DNA of 7,067 nucleotides, taken from the NCBI RefSeq assembly GCF_937949835.1, contig NZ_CALEDC010000065.1, positions 1-7,067 of the forward strand, in the 5' to 3' direction. Under the pieces are notes generated by a model, which saw nothing but the letters and a program-made list of their open reading frames with translations, had not been told where the DNA came from and did no database searches. The DNA comes from an uncultured Campylobacter sp. (GTDB lineage: Bacteria > Campylobacterota > Campylobacteria > Campylobacterales > Campylobacteraceae). Positions 1 to 6,396 of this stretch are shown one piece after another (the stretch's first letter is position 1; the number at the start of each line of letters is the position of its first letter). The position numbers and the translations under genes are program-made.

Positions 1-210
1 TGCGTCAGATGTCCCCCATCCGTCAGATTCATGCCGAGGATCGTGTCGCCCGGCTGCAGGAGTGCAAAGAACACCGCCATATTCGCCTGTGCGCCCGAAT
101 GCGGCTGCACATTTGCCCATGCTGCGCCGAAGAGTTCCTTCGCGCGGTCAATGGCAAGCTGCTCCGCCACATCGACATACTCACAGCCGCCGTAGTAGCG
201 CTTGCCGGGA
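1..210 (-). other. Foreign-looking segment of glyA (possible interspecies recombination or chimeric join)
   Basis: By hand count bases 1-180 are about 61% G+C, against about 40% in bases 241-360 of the same gene. Codons in this part favour CTG, CTC, GTG, CAG, ACG and CCG, whereas the gene start uses TTA, CTA, AAA and ATT. The AAATTT-type words common elsewhere are missing. The protein signature shifts at the same place from Campylobacter-like to Firmicutes-like. The breakpoint is probably within about 183-233, which encodes the near-invariant block [17 protein letters not shown], where DNA identity between distant species would be highest. GC alone is weak evidence because part of lysS (1141-1200) reaches about 65% with a normal Campylobacter-type protein. 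The cause could be real recombination or an assembly chimera; the sequence cannot tell. Confidence 0.55.
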
Positions 211-374
211 TAGCCCTCGGCGTATTTGTTCGTTAGCACCGAGCCCATCGCTTCCATCACCTCTGTATAGGTAAAATTTTCGCTCGCAATCATCTCCAAA
301 TAATCGCACTGGCGGGCAAGCTCTTTGTTGGTTAAACTAAAAATTTCATTATCGAATTTTTCTAAATTTGACAT
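1..374 (-). CDS. glyA: Serine hydroxymethyltransferase, N-terminal part (3' end outside window)
   Basis: PLP-dependent cytosolic enzyme that interconverts serine plus tetrahydrofolate with glycine plus 5,10-methylene-THF, the main source of one-carbon units. 124 codons are visible, about 30% of the usual ~415 residues; the stop lies outside the window. Visible signatures are LEMIASENF (about residues 26-34), the block [16 protein letters not shown] (48-63), [11 protein letters not shown] (88-98) and GGHLT (120-124) in the folate/PLP-binding loop. The ATG overlaps the lysS stop by one base (TAATG) and follows AAGGAG with a 5-nt spacer, so the start is secure and translation is probably coupled to lysS. 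The odd feature is that residues 1 to ~50 read like Campylobacter GlyA, whereas from about residue 64 onward the sequence ([26 protein letters not shown]) resembles Firmicutes enzymes. From memory, Campylobacter has [14 protein letters not shown] and GMDLSHGGHLT here. The reading frame is open throughout, so the enzyme may be functional. Confidence 0.95.
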   Translation of the reverse strand, partial: MSNLEKFDNEIFSLTNKELARQCDYLEMIASENFTYTEVMEAMGSVLTNKYAEGYPGKRYYGGCEYVDVAEQLAIDRAKELFGAAWANVQPHSGAQANMAVFFALLQPGDTILGMNLTDGGHLT

Positions 375-1870
375 TACTGCTCCTTTTCAGAATTTAGCGG
401 CCTCATCGCAGGGAATAAAATCACGTCGCGGATCGATTTTTTATTCAGCAAAATCATCGCCAAGCGATCGATCCCAAGCCCCCAGCCGGTAGTCGGCGGC
501 ATCGCGTAGCTAAGCGCGCGGACGTAATCCTCGTCCATCTCGTGAGCTTCGTCGTCGCCCGCGTTTTTAGCGTCGATTTGAGCCTTAAATCTGGCGTATT
601 GATCGAGCGGATCGTTCAGCTCGTTAAAGGCGTTGGCTAGCTCCTTGCCTGCGATGTAAAGCTCAAATCTCTCGGCTATCTGCGGATTTTCGTCGCTTCT
701 GCGCGAAAGCGGGCTGATCGAGATCGGAAAATCCACGATGAAGGTCGGATTTATGAGCTTAGCCTCTACGTAATTATCAAAAAGTTCGCTCTGCAGGTGG
801 CCTAGATCGAGCTTTTCATTGACTTCAAATTTATCCTCTTTGAGTTTGGCGATGATCTTTTCGCGATCATTTACGATCTGCGGCTCAATGCCGCCTATCT
901 GAGTAAGCGCGTCGAGATACTTTATGCGCGCAAAAGGCTTTGAAAAATCGATCTCGCGCTCATCGTAAGTTAAAATTTCGCCCAGCCCTAGCCTCTTAAA
1001 CAGCGCTTTAAATAGCTCCTCGGTTAGGTTCATCGCATCATTATAATCATGCCACGCCCAGTAGAATTCTATGCTTGTAAATTCCGGATTGTGCGTCAGA
1101 TCCATACCCTCGTTGCGGAAGTTTCGATTGATCTCAAAGACCGCCTCCATGCCGCCTACGACGAGGCGCTTAAGATACAGCTCCGGCGCGATACGCAGGT
1201 AGCGATCGACGTCGAGGGCGTTGTGGTGCGTGATGAAAGGCTTAGCATTCGCGCCGCCCGCGATAGGGTGCATCATCGGCGTTTCGACCTCTAAAAATCC
1301 GTGTTTTTCAAAAAAGCTGCGGATCTCGCTAACGATGATCGAGCGCTTAATAAAATCCTCGCGGATCTCGGGGTTCATTATCATATCGAGGTATCTTTGG
1401 CGGTAGCGCATCTCGATATCGACAAGGCCGTGAAATTTCTCCGGAAGCGGGCAGATCGCTTTGGATGCGAGCGTTATTTTGCTGGCATGGATCGAAAACT
1501 CGCCCGTTTGGGTGACGAAAGCGTATCCGCGCACCAAAATTATATCGCCTACTTCGAGATTTTTCTTAAATTTAGCGTAATCCTCCTCGCCTATGCTGTC
1601 GCGAGAGTAATAAATTTGAATATTGCCGCTTTGATCTTCTATGTTTGCGAAGGTGGATTTGCCCGCGACGCGCTTTAGCTTTAACCTTCCGGCAAGGCTT
1701 ACCTCCTCGCTCGCTTTTTTATCCTCGGTATCTTTTATGTAGCCGAATTTCTCTTTAAACTCGGCTATGCTCATATCTTTTTTTAGAAAGTGCGGATAGG
1801 GATTAGCCCCTAAATTCCGAAGTTCCGACGCCTTGTCTATCCTTTGGATTTCTAACTGGCTATCAAACAA
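374..1870 (-). CDS. lysS: Lysyl-tRNA synthetase, class II
   Basis: Charges tRNA(Lys) with lysine in the cytosol. The product is 498 residues from the chosen start, matching the ~500 residues of class II LysRS. An OB-fold anticodon-binding domain occupies roughly residues 58-137 ([20 protein letters not shown]). The class II catalytic core follows: motif 1 ends at FLEVETPMM (192-200), motif 2 is [19 protein letters not shown] (251-269) and motif 3 is [13 protein letters not shown] (462-474). The start chosen is TTG at 1870, one base after the fur stop, with AAGGAAG at 1875-1881 and the N-terminus [13 protein letters not shown], which resembles the MFDNILEQQRIEKA I remember for C. jejuni LysS. 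An in-frame ATG at 1909 would add 13 residues but lies inside fur without a good Shine-Dalgarno and adds no family sequence. The stop overlaps the glyA ATG. All catalytic motifs are intact. Confidence 0.96.
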   Translation of the reverse strand: MFDSQLEIQRIDKASELRNLGANPYPHFLKKDMSIAEFKEKFGYIKDTEDKKASEEVSLAGRLKLKRVAGKSTFANIEDQSGNIQIYYSRDSIGEEDYAKFKKNLEVGDIILVRGYAFVTQTGEFSIHASKITLASKAICPLPEKFHGLVDIEMRYRQRYLDMIMNPEIREDFIKRSIIVSEIRSFFEKHGFLEVETPMMHPIAGGANAKPFITHHNALDVDRYLRIAPELYLKRLVVGGMEAVFEINRNFRNEGMDLTHNPEFTSIEFYWAWHDYNDAMNLTEELFKALFKRLGLGEILTYDEREIDFSKPFARIKYLDALTQIGGIEPQIVNDREKIIAKLKEDKFEVNEKLDLGHLQSELFDNYVEAKLINPTFIVDFPISISPLSRRSDENPQIAERFELYIAGKELANAFNELNDPLDQYARFKAQIDAKNAGDDEAHEMDEDYVRALSYAMPPTTGWGLGIDRLAMILLNKKSIRDVILFPAMRPLNSEKEQ

Positions 1871-1871
1871 T

Positions 1872-2339
1872 CTACTTCCTTTTTGCCGCGCATTCAGGGC
1901 AAATTCCATACAGCTGCATCATATGTCCCGTAAGCGTAAATCCGTGCTCTTTGGCGACGGAAAGCTGTTTGCGCTCGATAGTGGCGTCTTGAAATTCTAT
2001 GATCTTATTGCAGCTTTTGCAGATTAGATGGTCGTGGTGAGGCTTGTTGGCAAGCTCAAATTTCTTGCCCTGTGCGCCAAATGAGATCGACGTCGCCATC
2101 CCCGAATCCTCTAATAAATTTAAGGTACGATACACGGTCGCTATGCCTACGTTTAGCTCCGGAAATTTCGCTTTGATCTCGTTGTGAAGCGCCTCAGGTG
2201 TGAAGTGCTTGTTGTTGTTATAAAGCGTGCGGAGCAAAACCTCGCGCTGCTTGGTATATTTTAGGCCGCTAGCGGCAAGCGCCTTTTTAAACTCAACAAT
2301 TAGAGCGTCAAACTCTAAATTTTCGATTTTTGCATTCAT
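1872..2339 (-). CDS. fur: Ferric uptake regulator Fur
   Basis: Metal-dependent dimeric repressor that controls iron uptake genes by binding Fur boxes. The 155 residues match the usual ~150-157. The N-terminal winged helix (about 10-90) includes [10 protein letters not shown] (27-36) and the recognition region [15 protein letters not shown] (63-77). The C-terminal dimerisation and metal domain includes the HHDH motif (101-104) and two cysteine pairs, CKSC (107-110) and CPEC (147-150), the structural zinc site seen in Campylobacter/Helicobacter Fur. The strong likeness to C. jejuni Fur ([32 protein letters not shown]) favours Fur over PerR or Zur. The ATG overlaps the cvpA stop as ATGA (2336-2339), with AAGGA seven nt upstream. 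No promoter or Fur box is visible directly in front, so it is probably transcribed from the gatC promoter, consistent with the remote promoters reported for C. jejuni fur. Confidence 0.96.
   Translation of the reverse strand: MNAKIENLEFDALIVEFKKALAASGLKYTKQREVLLRTLYNNNKHFTPEALHNEIKAKFPELNVGIATVYRTLNLLEDSGMATSISFGAQGKKFELANKPHHDHLICKSCNKIIEFQDATIERKQLSVAKEHGFTLTGHMMQLYGICPECAAKRK
1875..1881 (-). promoter_or_regulatory. Ribosome binding site deciding the TTG start of lysS
   Basis: AAGGAAG, read on the minus strand, lies inside the last codons of fur and ends 4 nt before TTG at 1870 (AAGGA gives a 6-nt spacer). It supports the TTG over the upstream ATG at 1909 and implies coupling to termination of fur translation. 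Confidence 0.75.
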
Positions 2340-3013
2340 AATTTTGTCCTTTCTGTAGAATTTATTTCTGAACTGGCGTTAAAATCGCTAGGTTCAGTGC
2401 TTTGATTTTGATCCGAGTTCATACGGGCGGTAGAATTCTGATCTTTTAAGAGCTTGTCATCCATCTTAGAACCAATAGAATCCAAGCTTTGTTTGATCTT
2501 CGGATCGTCTTTGAGATTTAAAATCCAATTTCCGATTTTTAAAAAAATCGGCGCAGTTTTGCTGCTTTCAAAATACCTTTTAGTCTGTTCGTTCATCGAC
2601 ATAGGACCGCTTGCAAGCGTAACGATAACGGCAAAAATCAAGAAAATTTTACTTACGCTAAAAACGAAACCGCCGATCTTATCGACAAATCCGAGTCCGC
2701 TCCATTTAAAGAATTTTGAAATAATTTCGCCTATAATCAGACACGAGATCCATACGCCAAAAAGCACAGCGATAAAGCCGATGAGAACCTGCGTCGTGTC
2801 GCCCGAAAGCACGCCGTTTGCATTCTGCAAAGCTGGAATTTTTGCTGCAATCCACTCGCCTGCCATAGTTTTATAGCGCATCGCGGCAAAAAGACCGCCG
2901 ATGAGACCCAAAATTCCAAAAATTTCTTTTACAATGCCGTTGGTGATACCGCGCAGTCCGAAGAGCACTACGAGTACCAAACAGCCGACGTCGAACCAAT
3001 TAATACCTTCCAT
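2336..3013 (-). CDS. cvpA: CvpA family inner-membrane protein
   Basis: The 225-residue product has four hydrophobic segments in the CvpA/colicin V production pattern: about residues 8-27, 29-45, 75-105 and 108-135. The opening [19 protein letters not shown] carries the conserved Asp and the RG pair that ends helix 1. In other bacteria CvpA is linked to colicin V export, envelope stress and bile resistance; its biochemical role is unknown. After about residue 165 the protein has a charged and then Asn/Ser/Gln/Glu-rich tail ending STERTKL that is not part of the core domain and looks disordered. The start is taken as ATG at 3013, overlapping the pilT-like stop by one base (TGATG). TTG at 3016 is possible but would add only one residue. 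The Shine-Dalgarno is weak (GGTGGG), suggesting reinitiation after the upstream gene. It is positioned like Cj0399 of C. jejuni. Confidence 0.85.
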   Translation of the reverse strand: MEGINWFDVGCLVLVVLFGLRGITNGIVKEIFGILGLIGGLFAAMRYKTMAGEWIAAKIPALQNANGVLSGDTTQVLIGFIAVLFGVWISCLIIGEIISKFFKWSGLGFVDKIGGFVFSVSKIFLIFAVIVTLASGPMSMNEQTKRYFESSKTAPIFLKIGNWILNLKDDPKIKQSLDSIGSKMDDKLLKDQNSTARMNSDQNQSTEPSDFNASSEINSTERTKL

Positions 3014-4095
3014 CAAGCACCCACCACGCCTATTAGCTCTTGCAGGTTAGTCGAGTACCTAAACGCCGTGTCTTTTGAAATTTGATTTGCACGGATCGCC
3101 TTTACCATCGCTTGAGTTTGAGTTATCATACCGGTAGATTGCTGATTTAGCTGCATTTGAGAGTAAATTTGATGCACCTTGTTTTCGCGGATTAGATTTG
3201 CTACGGCATTGTTATTGAGCAAAATTTCATGGATCGCGATACGTCCGCCGCCAAGCTTTGGCAAAAGCGATTGCGAAATGACCGCAGTAAGCGATACGGA
3301 GAGCATATTTCGCACTTGGAGCTGCTCGCCACCATCAAAGCTATCGATAATACGGTTGATCGTCTGCATCGCGGAGTTGGTGTGTAGCGTACCAAATACC
3401 AAGTGACCGGTTTCAGCCGCGGTAATAGCAATCGAGATAGTCTCTCTATCGCGCATCTCACCAACTAGGATAATGTCCGGGTCCTCACGCAAGGCAAATT
3501 TTAACGCATTAGCGTAGGAATGGGTATCGGTGCCAATATTTCTGTGAGAGAAAAGCGCTTTTTTATTGGTATGGACGAACTCGACCGGATCTTCAACGGT
3601 GATGATGTGCTTGCGCTCTTTTTCGTTGATCTCGTTTAGCATCGCGGCAAGAGTAGTTGATTTACCGCTACCAGTAGGCCCGGTAACCAAAATCATACCT
3701 TTTTCGTGCTTGACTACCTCTTTAAAAATCGTAGGGGCTTTTAAATCATCCAGGCTAGGAATATCGATAGGAATAATACGAAATGCGGCAGCCAAATCGC
3801 CGTTCATAGTGTAGTAGTAGTTACCACGGAAGCGTCCGATATTAGGAAGCTCGATCGCAAAGTCAAGCTCTTTATTTTCCTCGAGCGCACTTTTTTGCGC
3901 ATCGGTAATGAGCGCGTAGCAGATATACTCGATATCCGTGCCCTTAAGCGGATCCATGGCAAGCGGGCGCAATGTTCCGTCGATACGTATTTGAGGCGCC
4001 GAGCGCGAAACTAAGTGGAGGTCGCTCGCTTTGTTAAAAACGACGGTTTTTAGTAGGGTTTCGATATCTACTAAATTTCTTTGAACTTCTTCCAT
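3013..4095 (-). CDS. pilT: PilT-type secretion/retraction ATPase
   Basis: Hexameric cytoplasmic ATPase of the type II/IV secretion superfamily; PilT members power depolymerisation of type IV pili for twitching and DNA uptake. The 360 residues are typical for PilT (~340-370). The N-terminal PAS-like domain includes ASDLHL (23-28), a family hallmark. The core has Walker A GPTGSGKST (139-147), Asp box ITVEDPVE (165-172), Walker B DPDIILVGEMRD (205-216) and His box TGHLVFGTLHT (229-239). The C-terminal AVANLIRE (297-304) corresponds to the AIRNLIRE motif that marks retraction ATPases rather than PilB/GspE, and the tetracysteine zinc site of PilB is absent. All catalytic residues are present. It lies 10 nt after gatC with AAGGA five nt before the ATG. 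No pilin, PilB, PilC or secretin gene is in the window, so its partner machine is unknown. As I recall, C. jejuni has cvpA next to gatC with no pilT between. Confidence 0.92.
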   Translation of the reverse strand: MEEVQRNLVDIETLLKTVVFNKASDLHLVSRSAPQIRIDGTLRPLAMDPLKGTDIEYICYALITDAQKSALEENKELDFAIELPNIGRFRGNYYYTMNGDLAAAFRIIPIDIPSLDDLKAPTIFKEVVKHEKGMILVTGPTGSGKSTTLAAMLNEINEKERKHIITVEDPVEFVHTNKKALFSHRNIGTDTHSYANALKFALREDPDIILVGEMRDRETISIAITAAETGHLVFGTLHTNSAMQTINRIIDSFDGGEQLQVRNMLSVSLTAVISQSLLPKLGGGRIAIHEILLNNNAVANLIRENKVHQIYSQMQLNQQSTGMITQTQAMVKAIRANQISKDTAFRYSTNLQELIGVVGA

Positions 4096-4105
4096 AAAAT
4101 TCCTT

Positions 4106-4393
4106 TCAATCTATGATTTTCGGTACTACGAAGTAGCCGCCTTCGGACTGCGGAGCATGCTTTAAGACGCTTTCTGCGACGTCGCTTTTGCGTGGGATAT
4201 CTTTGCGAAACGGAGTACCACCTTTTAACGTAGTGATAGCCGCCTCGCCGCTTTGTAAATCCAGCTCATTTAGAATTTCTACAAAATCTACGATATTATT
4301 TAATTGCCCTTTAAATTCCTCTCGCTTAGCATCTGGAATTTTAAGAGCAGATAGCCTTTCCAGCTTACTTAGCAAGGCATCGTCTATTATCAT
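4106..4393 (-). CDS. gatC: Aspartyl/glutamyl-tRNA amidotransferase subunit C
   Basis: Small subunit of the GatCAB complex, which converts Glu-tRNA(Gln) and, in many bacteria, Asp-tRNA(Asn) to the amidated forms; GatC wraps around and stabilises GatA/GatB. The 95-residue length is the family norm. Typical features are the N-terminal helix DDALLSKLERLSALKI (4-19), the second helix with QLNNIVDFVEILNELDL (30-46) and the C-terminal stretch with TPFRKDIP (60-67) and the near-terminal FVVPKII (88-94), all standard in GatC. The ATG is preceded by AAAGGA with a six- to seven-nt spacer. It is the first gene of the minus-strand operon, about 21 nt from the predicted transcription start. gatA and gatB are not in the window. 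Confidence 0.93.
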   Translation of the reverse strand: MIIDDALLSKLERLSALKIPDAKREEFKGQLNNIVDFVEILNELDLQSGEAAITTLKGGTPFRKDIPRKSDVAESVLKHAPQSEGGYFVVPKIID

Positions 4394-4420
4394 AACTTTC
4401 CTTTTTCTGATAAATGCGAC

Positions 4421-4429
4421 ATTATATCA
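4421..4429 (-). promoter_or_regulatory. Extended -10 promoter of the gatC-pilT-cvpA-fur-lysS-glyA operon
   Basis: The minus strand reads TGATATAAT, a perfect extended -10 (TGnTATAAT), with TATAAT at 4426 down to 4421. Transcription would start near 4414, leaving a leader of about 20 nt before gatC. No TTGACA-like -35 is seen at the right distance; AT-rich DNA lies upstream, as is usual for Campylobacter sigma-70 promoters. Confidence 0.75.
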
Positions 4430-4468
4430 TAAAAATTCTTTATCTTAGGCGGTATTTAAAATTTTTTA

Positions 4469-4477
4469 TGCTACAAT
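4469..4477 (+). promoter_or_regulatory. Extended -10 promoter of the plus-strand operon
   Basis: TGCTACAAT is an extended -10 with hexamer TACAAT at 4472-4477. The predicted start is near 4484, about 26 nt before the TTG of the first gene. There is no clear -35; a T-rich run (4461-4468) precedes it. The two divergent -10 boxes are about 45 bp apart, so the two polymerases would share upstream DNA. Confidence 0.7.
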
Positions 4478-4509
4478 TACGCCGATTTTCTCAAATAAAG
4501 GACTAAATT

Positions 4510-5061
4510 TTGGCTTTAAAAGACGACATCGAAGGCGTGAAAAAAGAGATTGGCACAGAAGAGCAGTTTCTAGAAAGCGTCATAAAAAGTGAAATTTTCG
4601 TAAAAAAATACAAAAAGCCGCTGATATTTTTGGCTGCGGTTTTGATCGTAGCATTTATCGGATATTACGCAAATGAATTTCTAAGCGATCGCCGCATAGC
4701 AAGTGCTAATGCGATCTATGACGAGCTGCTTAACAAGCGCGACGACGCTAAGCTAGCCGAGCTTAAGCAAAAAGATATAAATCTATACGCTCTTTATATT
4801 TTGCAAAACGGCTCTGCAGACGAGCGAGCGGCGCTAGAAAATACCCAAGGCATCGATGTTATGCTAAAAGAGATAATAAATCTACAAAACGGCAAGCAAG
4901 GCGGAGTGCTACTCGCCGATTACGATTCTTTGCTCAAGGGCTACGACCTGCTAAAAGAAGGCAAAATCGAGCAAGCTCACGCAGAGCTAGATAAAATTCC
5001 GCTCAACTCGCCAGTTCGTCAAATCGCACTTGCTTTGAAACACTATGGAGGCAATAAATAA
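4510..5061 (+). CDS. Membrane-anchored TPR-like protein (YfgM-type candidate)
   Basis: The 183-residue product has a cytosolic N-terminus rich in charge (1-35), one transmembrane helix (about 36-53, KPLIFLAAVLIVAFIGYY) and a helical C-terminal domain facing the periplasm by the positive-inside rule (KKYKK before the helix). The C-terminal stretch GYDLLKEGKIEQAHAELDKI (144-163) reads like a TPR helix pair. The size, topology and a following propeller lipoprotein recall E. coli YfgM, a chaperone-associated ancillary protein encoded just upstream of bamB; this is an inference from architecture. It corresponds by position to the unknown protein Cj0397c of C. jejuni. The start is TTG at 4510: AAAGGA lies at 4497-4502 with a 7-nt spacer, no in-frame ATG precedes it, and the N-terminus MALKDDIEGVKKE resembles my recollection of the homologue. 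First gene of the plus-strand operon. Confidence 0.8.
   Translation: MALKDDIEGVKKEIGTEEQFLESVIKSEIFVKKYKKPLIFLAAVLIVAFIGYYANEFLSDRRIASANAIYDELLNKRDDAKLAELKQKDINLYALYILQNGSADERAALENTQGIDVMLKEIINLQNGKQGGVLLADYDSLLKGYDLLKEGKIEQAHAELDKIPLNSPVRQIALALKHYGGNK
5047..5051 (+). promoter_or_regulatory. Ribosome binding site of the lipoprotein gene
   Basis: GGAGG lies within the last codons of the upstream gene, 9 nt before the ATG at 5061. That ATG overlaps the upstream TAA by one base, so translation is probably coupled. Confidence 0.6.
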
Positions 5062-6074
5062 TGAAAAAAACGCTGATATTTACGCTTTTACTATCGTTTT
5101 TATTTTTAGGCTGCTCGACGAAGCGCCAGTATTTCGAACCTAGCGACGAAAACATCACAAGTGATATGAAATTTAACGGCTCGCTGCCGTCGGAAATCGT
5201 AGCGGTTAGTAAAGATGGTGCTACGCTAAAAGACGGCGAAGTCATCTCTAAAAACGGATTGGTGAAAAATTTCAAAGTCTTAAAAAGTGAGAAATTTTTA
5301 GGCGAATATGACGGAAATTTCGTCGTAACTGATATCAATGGCACGCTTAAAGTAGTTAGTGGCACAGGCGCCGTAAAATTTGAAAAAGCCCTCGGCAGAC
5401 AAGCGCTAAGTGCAAATATACGCGGCGATGATTTGGCTTTAGTCATGAGCGATGACTCGATCATGCTTATCAAGCTAAGCTCGGGCGCAGTGGTACTCGA
5501 TCATAAAGTAGGCGATGCATTCGCAATCGATTCGCGCGTAGCGTCACCGCTATTTATCAACCAACTTATCGCTTATCCTGCGTTAGACGGACTAGTCAGC
5601 ATCGCAGAAAACGTAGGTGGGCGCTCGGCACGCGATTTCGTCGTGAGCAACCAGCCGTTTTTTAACAACATTATCGCCTTAGAAAACAAGGGCGATAACC
5701 TTTATGCTGTGACCGCCACTAGGCTAATGCTGGTAAGTCCTGCGGGCAATAAAAATCATAACGTAGACATCAAAGACGTGATTTTTAGCGGCGATAGAAT
5801 TTATCTTTTCTTAAAAGACGGCAGAGTCGAGCTACTCGATCGCGGGCTAAATTTGATCAAATCGCGCAAATTCACCTTCGCACAATTTAGTGGCGCATTG
5901 CTTAGCGGCGGCTATCTGTATATCATCGAGCGCAATGGCTACGTCATCCGTGTAAATGAAAATTTAGAGGGACAAGCGATCTACGAGCTAAATGGCGAAC
6001 TCGATGATAAGTCCTTTATCGCAGGCAGCTCGTTTTACTACGACGATAAAATTTTAAATTTTGATGCTAGATAA
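5061..6074 (+). CDS. Lipoprotein with beta-propeller-like repeats (BamB-type candidate)
   Basis: The 337-residue product has a lipoprotein signal peptide: KK, a hydrophobic core, then lipobox LFLGC with the acylated Cys at residue 18, followed by STKRQ. The residue after Cys is Ser, compatible with outer-membrane sorting. The mature part repeats a beta-rich pattern in which a strand is followed by a DG/NG turn and a second strand: FVVTDINGTLKVV, LALVMSDDSIMLIKL, LIAYPALDGLVSI, IYLFLKDGRVELLDRG and LYIIERNGYVIRV. This suggests a PQQ-like/WD-type propeller, although I cannot define all blades. E. coli BamB is a lipoprotein of similar kind, encoded right after yfgM, and acts in outer-membrane protein assembly; the same gene order here makes a distant BamB equivalent plausible. 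It corresponds by position to Cj0396c, annotated as a lipoprotein. The lipoprotein call is firm; the BamB role is inference. Confidence 0.85.
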   Translation: MKKTLIFTLLLSFLFLGCSTKRQYFEPSDENITSDMKFNGSLPSEIVAVSKDGATLKDGEVISKNGLVKNFKVLKSEKFLGEYDGNFVVTDINGTLKVVSGTGAVKFEKALGRQALSANIRGDDLALVMSDDSIMLIKLSSGAVVLDHKVGDAFAIDSRVASPLFINQLIAYPALDGLVSIAENVGGRSARDFVVSNQPFFNNIIALENKGDNLYAVTATRLMLVSPAGNKNHNVDIKDVIFSGDRIYLFLKDGRVELLDRGLNLIKSRKFTFAQFSGALLSGGYLYIIERNGYVIRVNENLEGQAIYELNGELDDKSFIAGSSFYYDDKILNFDAR

Positions 6075-6396
6075 AATTTCAAAACTCTGCGTTCGCGAAG
6101 GGCTCCTGCTTCAAAAATTTCAAACGCTAGATATCGCTAGCTTCACACGCTCGCGCTCATACGGCGCGTATTTCGGCGTGGATCTGAAAAGCTACAACGT
6201 CCTTTTATTTATGCGCGACGCAAAATCTCGCTTTGTGATGCGCGATGCGGAATTTCTACTCTCGCTCGCAAGCGACATTAGCGCAAGCCTAGGCAAGGTC
6301 GTCAAAAAGCGCGTGCTGTTTTACAACTCGCAAATGTGCTCTAAAAGCGCGAAATTTTTAAAAGAAAACGGATTTAGCCTCTATGCTTTTGTGTGA
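6064..6396 (+). CDS. Small conserved campylobacter protein of unknown function
   Basis: I do not recognise a functional family. The product is 110 residues with no signal peptide or membrane segment, rich in Lys, Arg, Ser and Leu. Features are a helix-prone start (LDKISKLCVREGLLLQKF), a beta-like middle (YNVLLFMRDAKSRFVMRD) and the near-terminal string VLFYNSQMCSKSAKFLKENG, which looks conserved with the C. jejuni protein at the same locus (Cj0395c). Three cysteines are present in the product, but no metal-site spacing. ATG at 6064 is chosen; TTG at 6061 would add one residue. It overlaps the lipoprotein gene by 11 nt and coaX by 14 nt, and no clear Shine-Dalgarno is visible, so it is probably translated by coupling. 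Its fixed place before coaX hints at a shared unit but does not show a function. Confidence 0.75.
   Translation: MLDKISKLCVREGLLLQKFQTLDIASFTRSRSYGAYFGVDLKSYNVLLFMRDAKSRFVMRDAEFLLSLASDISASLGKVVKKRVLFYNSQMCSKSAKFLKENGFSLYAFV

Larger units (their letters stand above)
4394..4509. other. Divergent intergenic region
   Basis: This 116-bp AT-rich spacer is the only real gap between genes in the window. It contains the two back-to-back promoters and the ribosome binding sites of gatC (AAAGGA, minus strand) and of the plus-strand gene (AAAGGA at 4497-4502). I see no convincing Fur box, inverted repeat operator or riboswitch. Confidence 0.7.

Noticed and set aside
9..274. Two overlapping plus-strand open frames across the start of the window
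   Set aside because: They are antisense to glyA, whose minus-strand frame carries clear SHMT motifs; the open frames follow from its high G+C.
1141..1260. GC-rich stretch in lysS (about 65% in 1141-1200) as a second foreign segment
   Set aside because: The encoded residues ([23 protein letters not shown] region) match Campylobacter LysS as I remember it, so this looks like local variation from conserved codons.
1049..1678. Plus-strand open frames of up to 125 codons within lysS
   Set aside because: Antisense to an intact LysS frame, no ribosome binding site of note and no recognisable protein features.
3011..3016. TTG at 3016 as the cvpA start
   Set aside because: ATG at 3013 follows immediately and adds a normal start codon; the TTG changes only one residue and has no better ribosome binding site.
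4081..4110. Promoter or operator between gatC and pilT
   Set aside because: The gap is only 10 nt and is filled by the ribosome binding site AAGGA.
4394..4509. Fur box in the divergent promoter region
   Set aside because: No stretch approaches the GATAATGATAATCATTATC-type palindrome; only general AT-richness is present.
5003..5473. Minus-strand open frame of 156 codons over the lipoprotein gene start
   Set aside because: It covers the signal peptide and lipobox of a convincing plus-strand gene and shows no family likeness.
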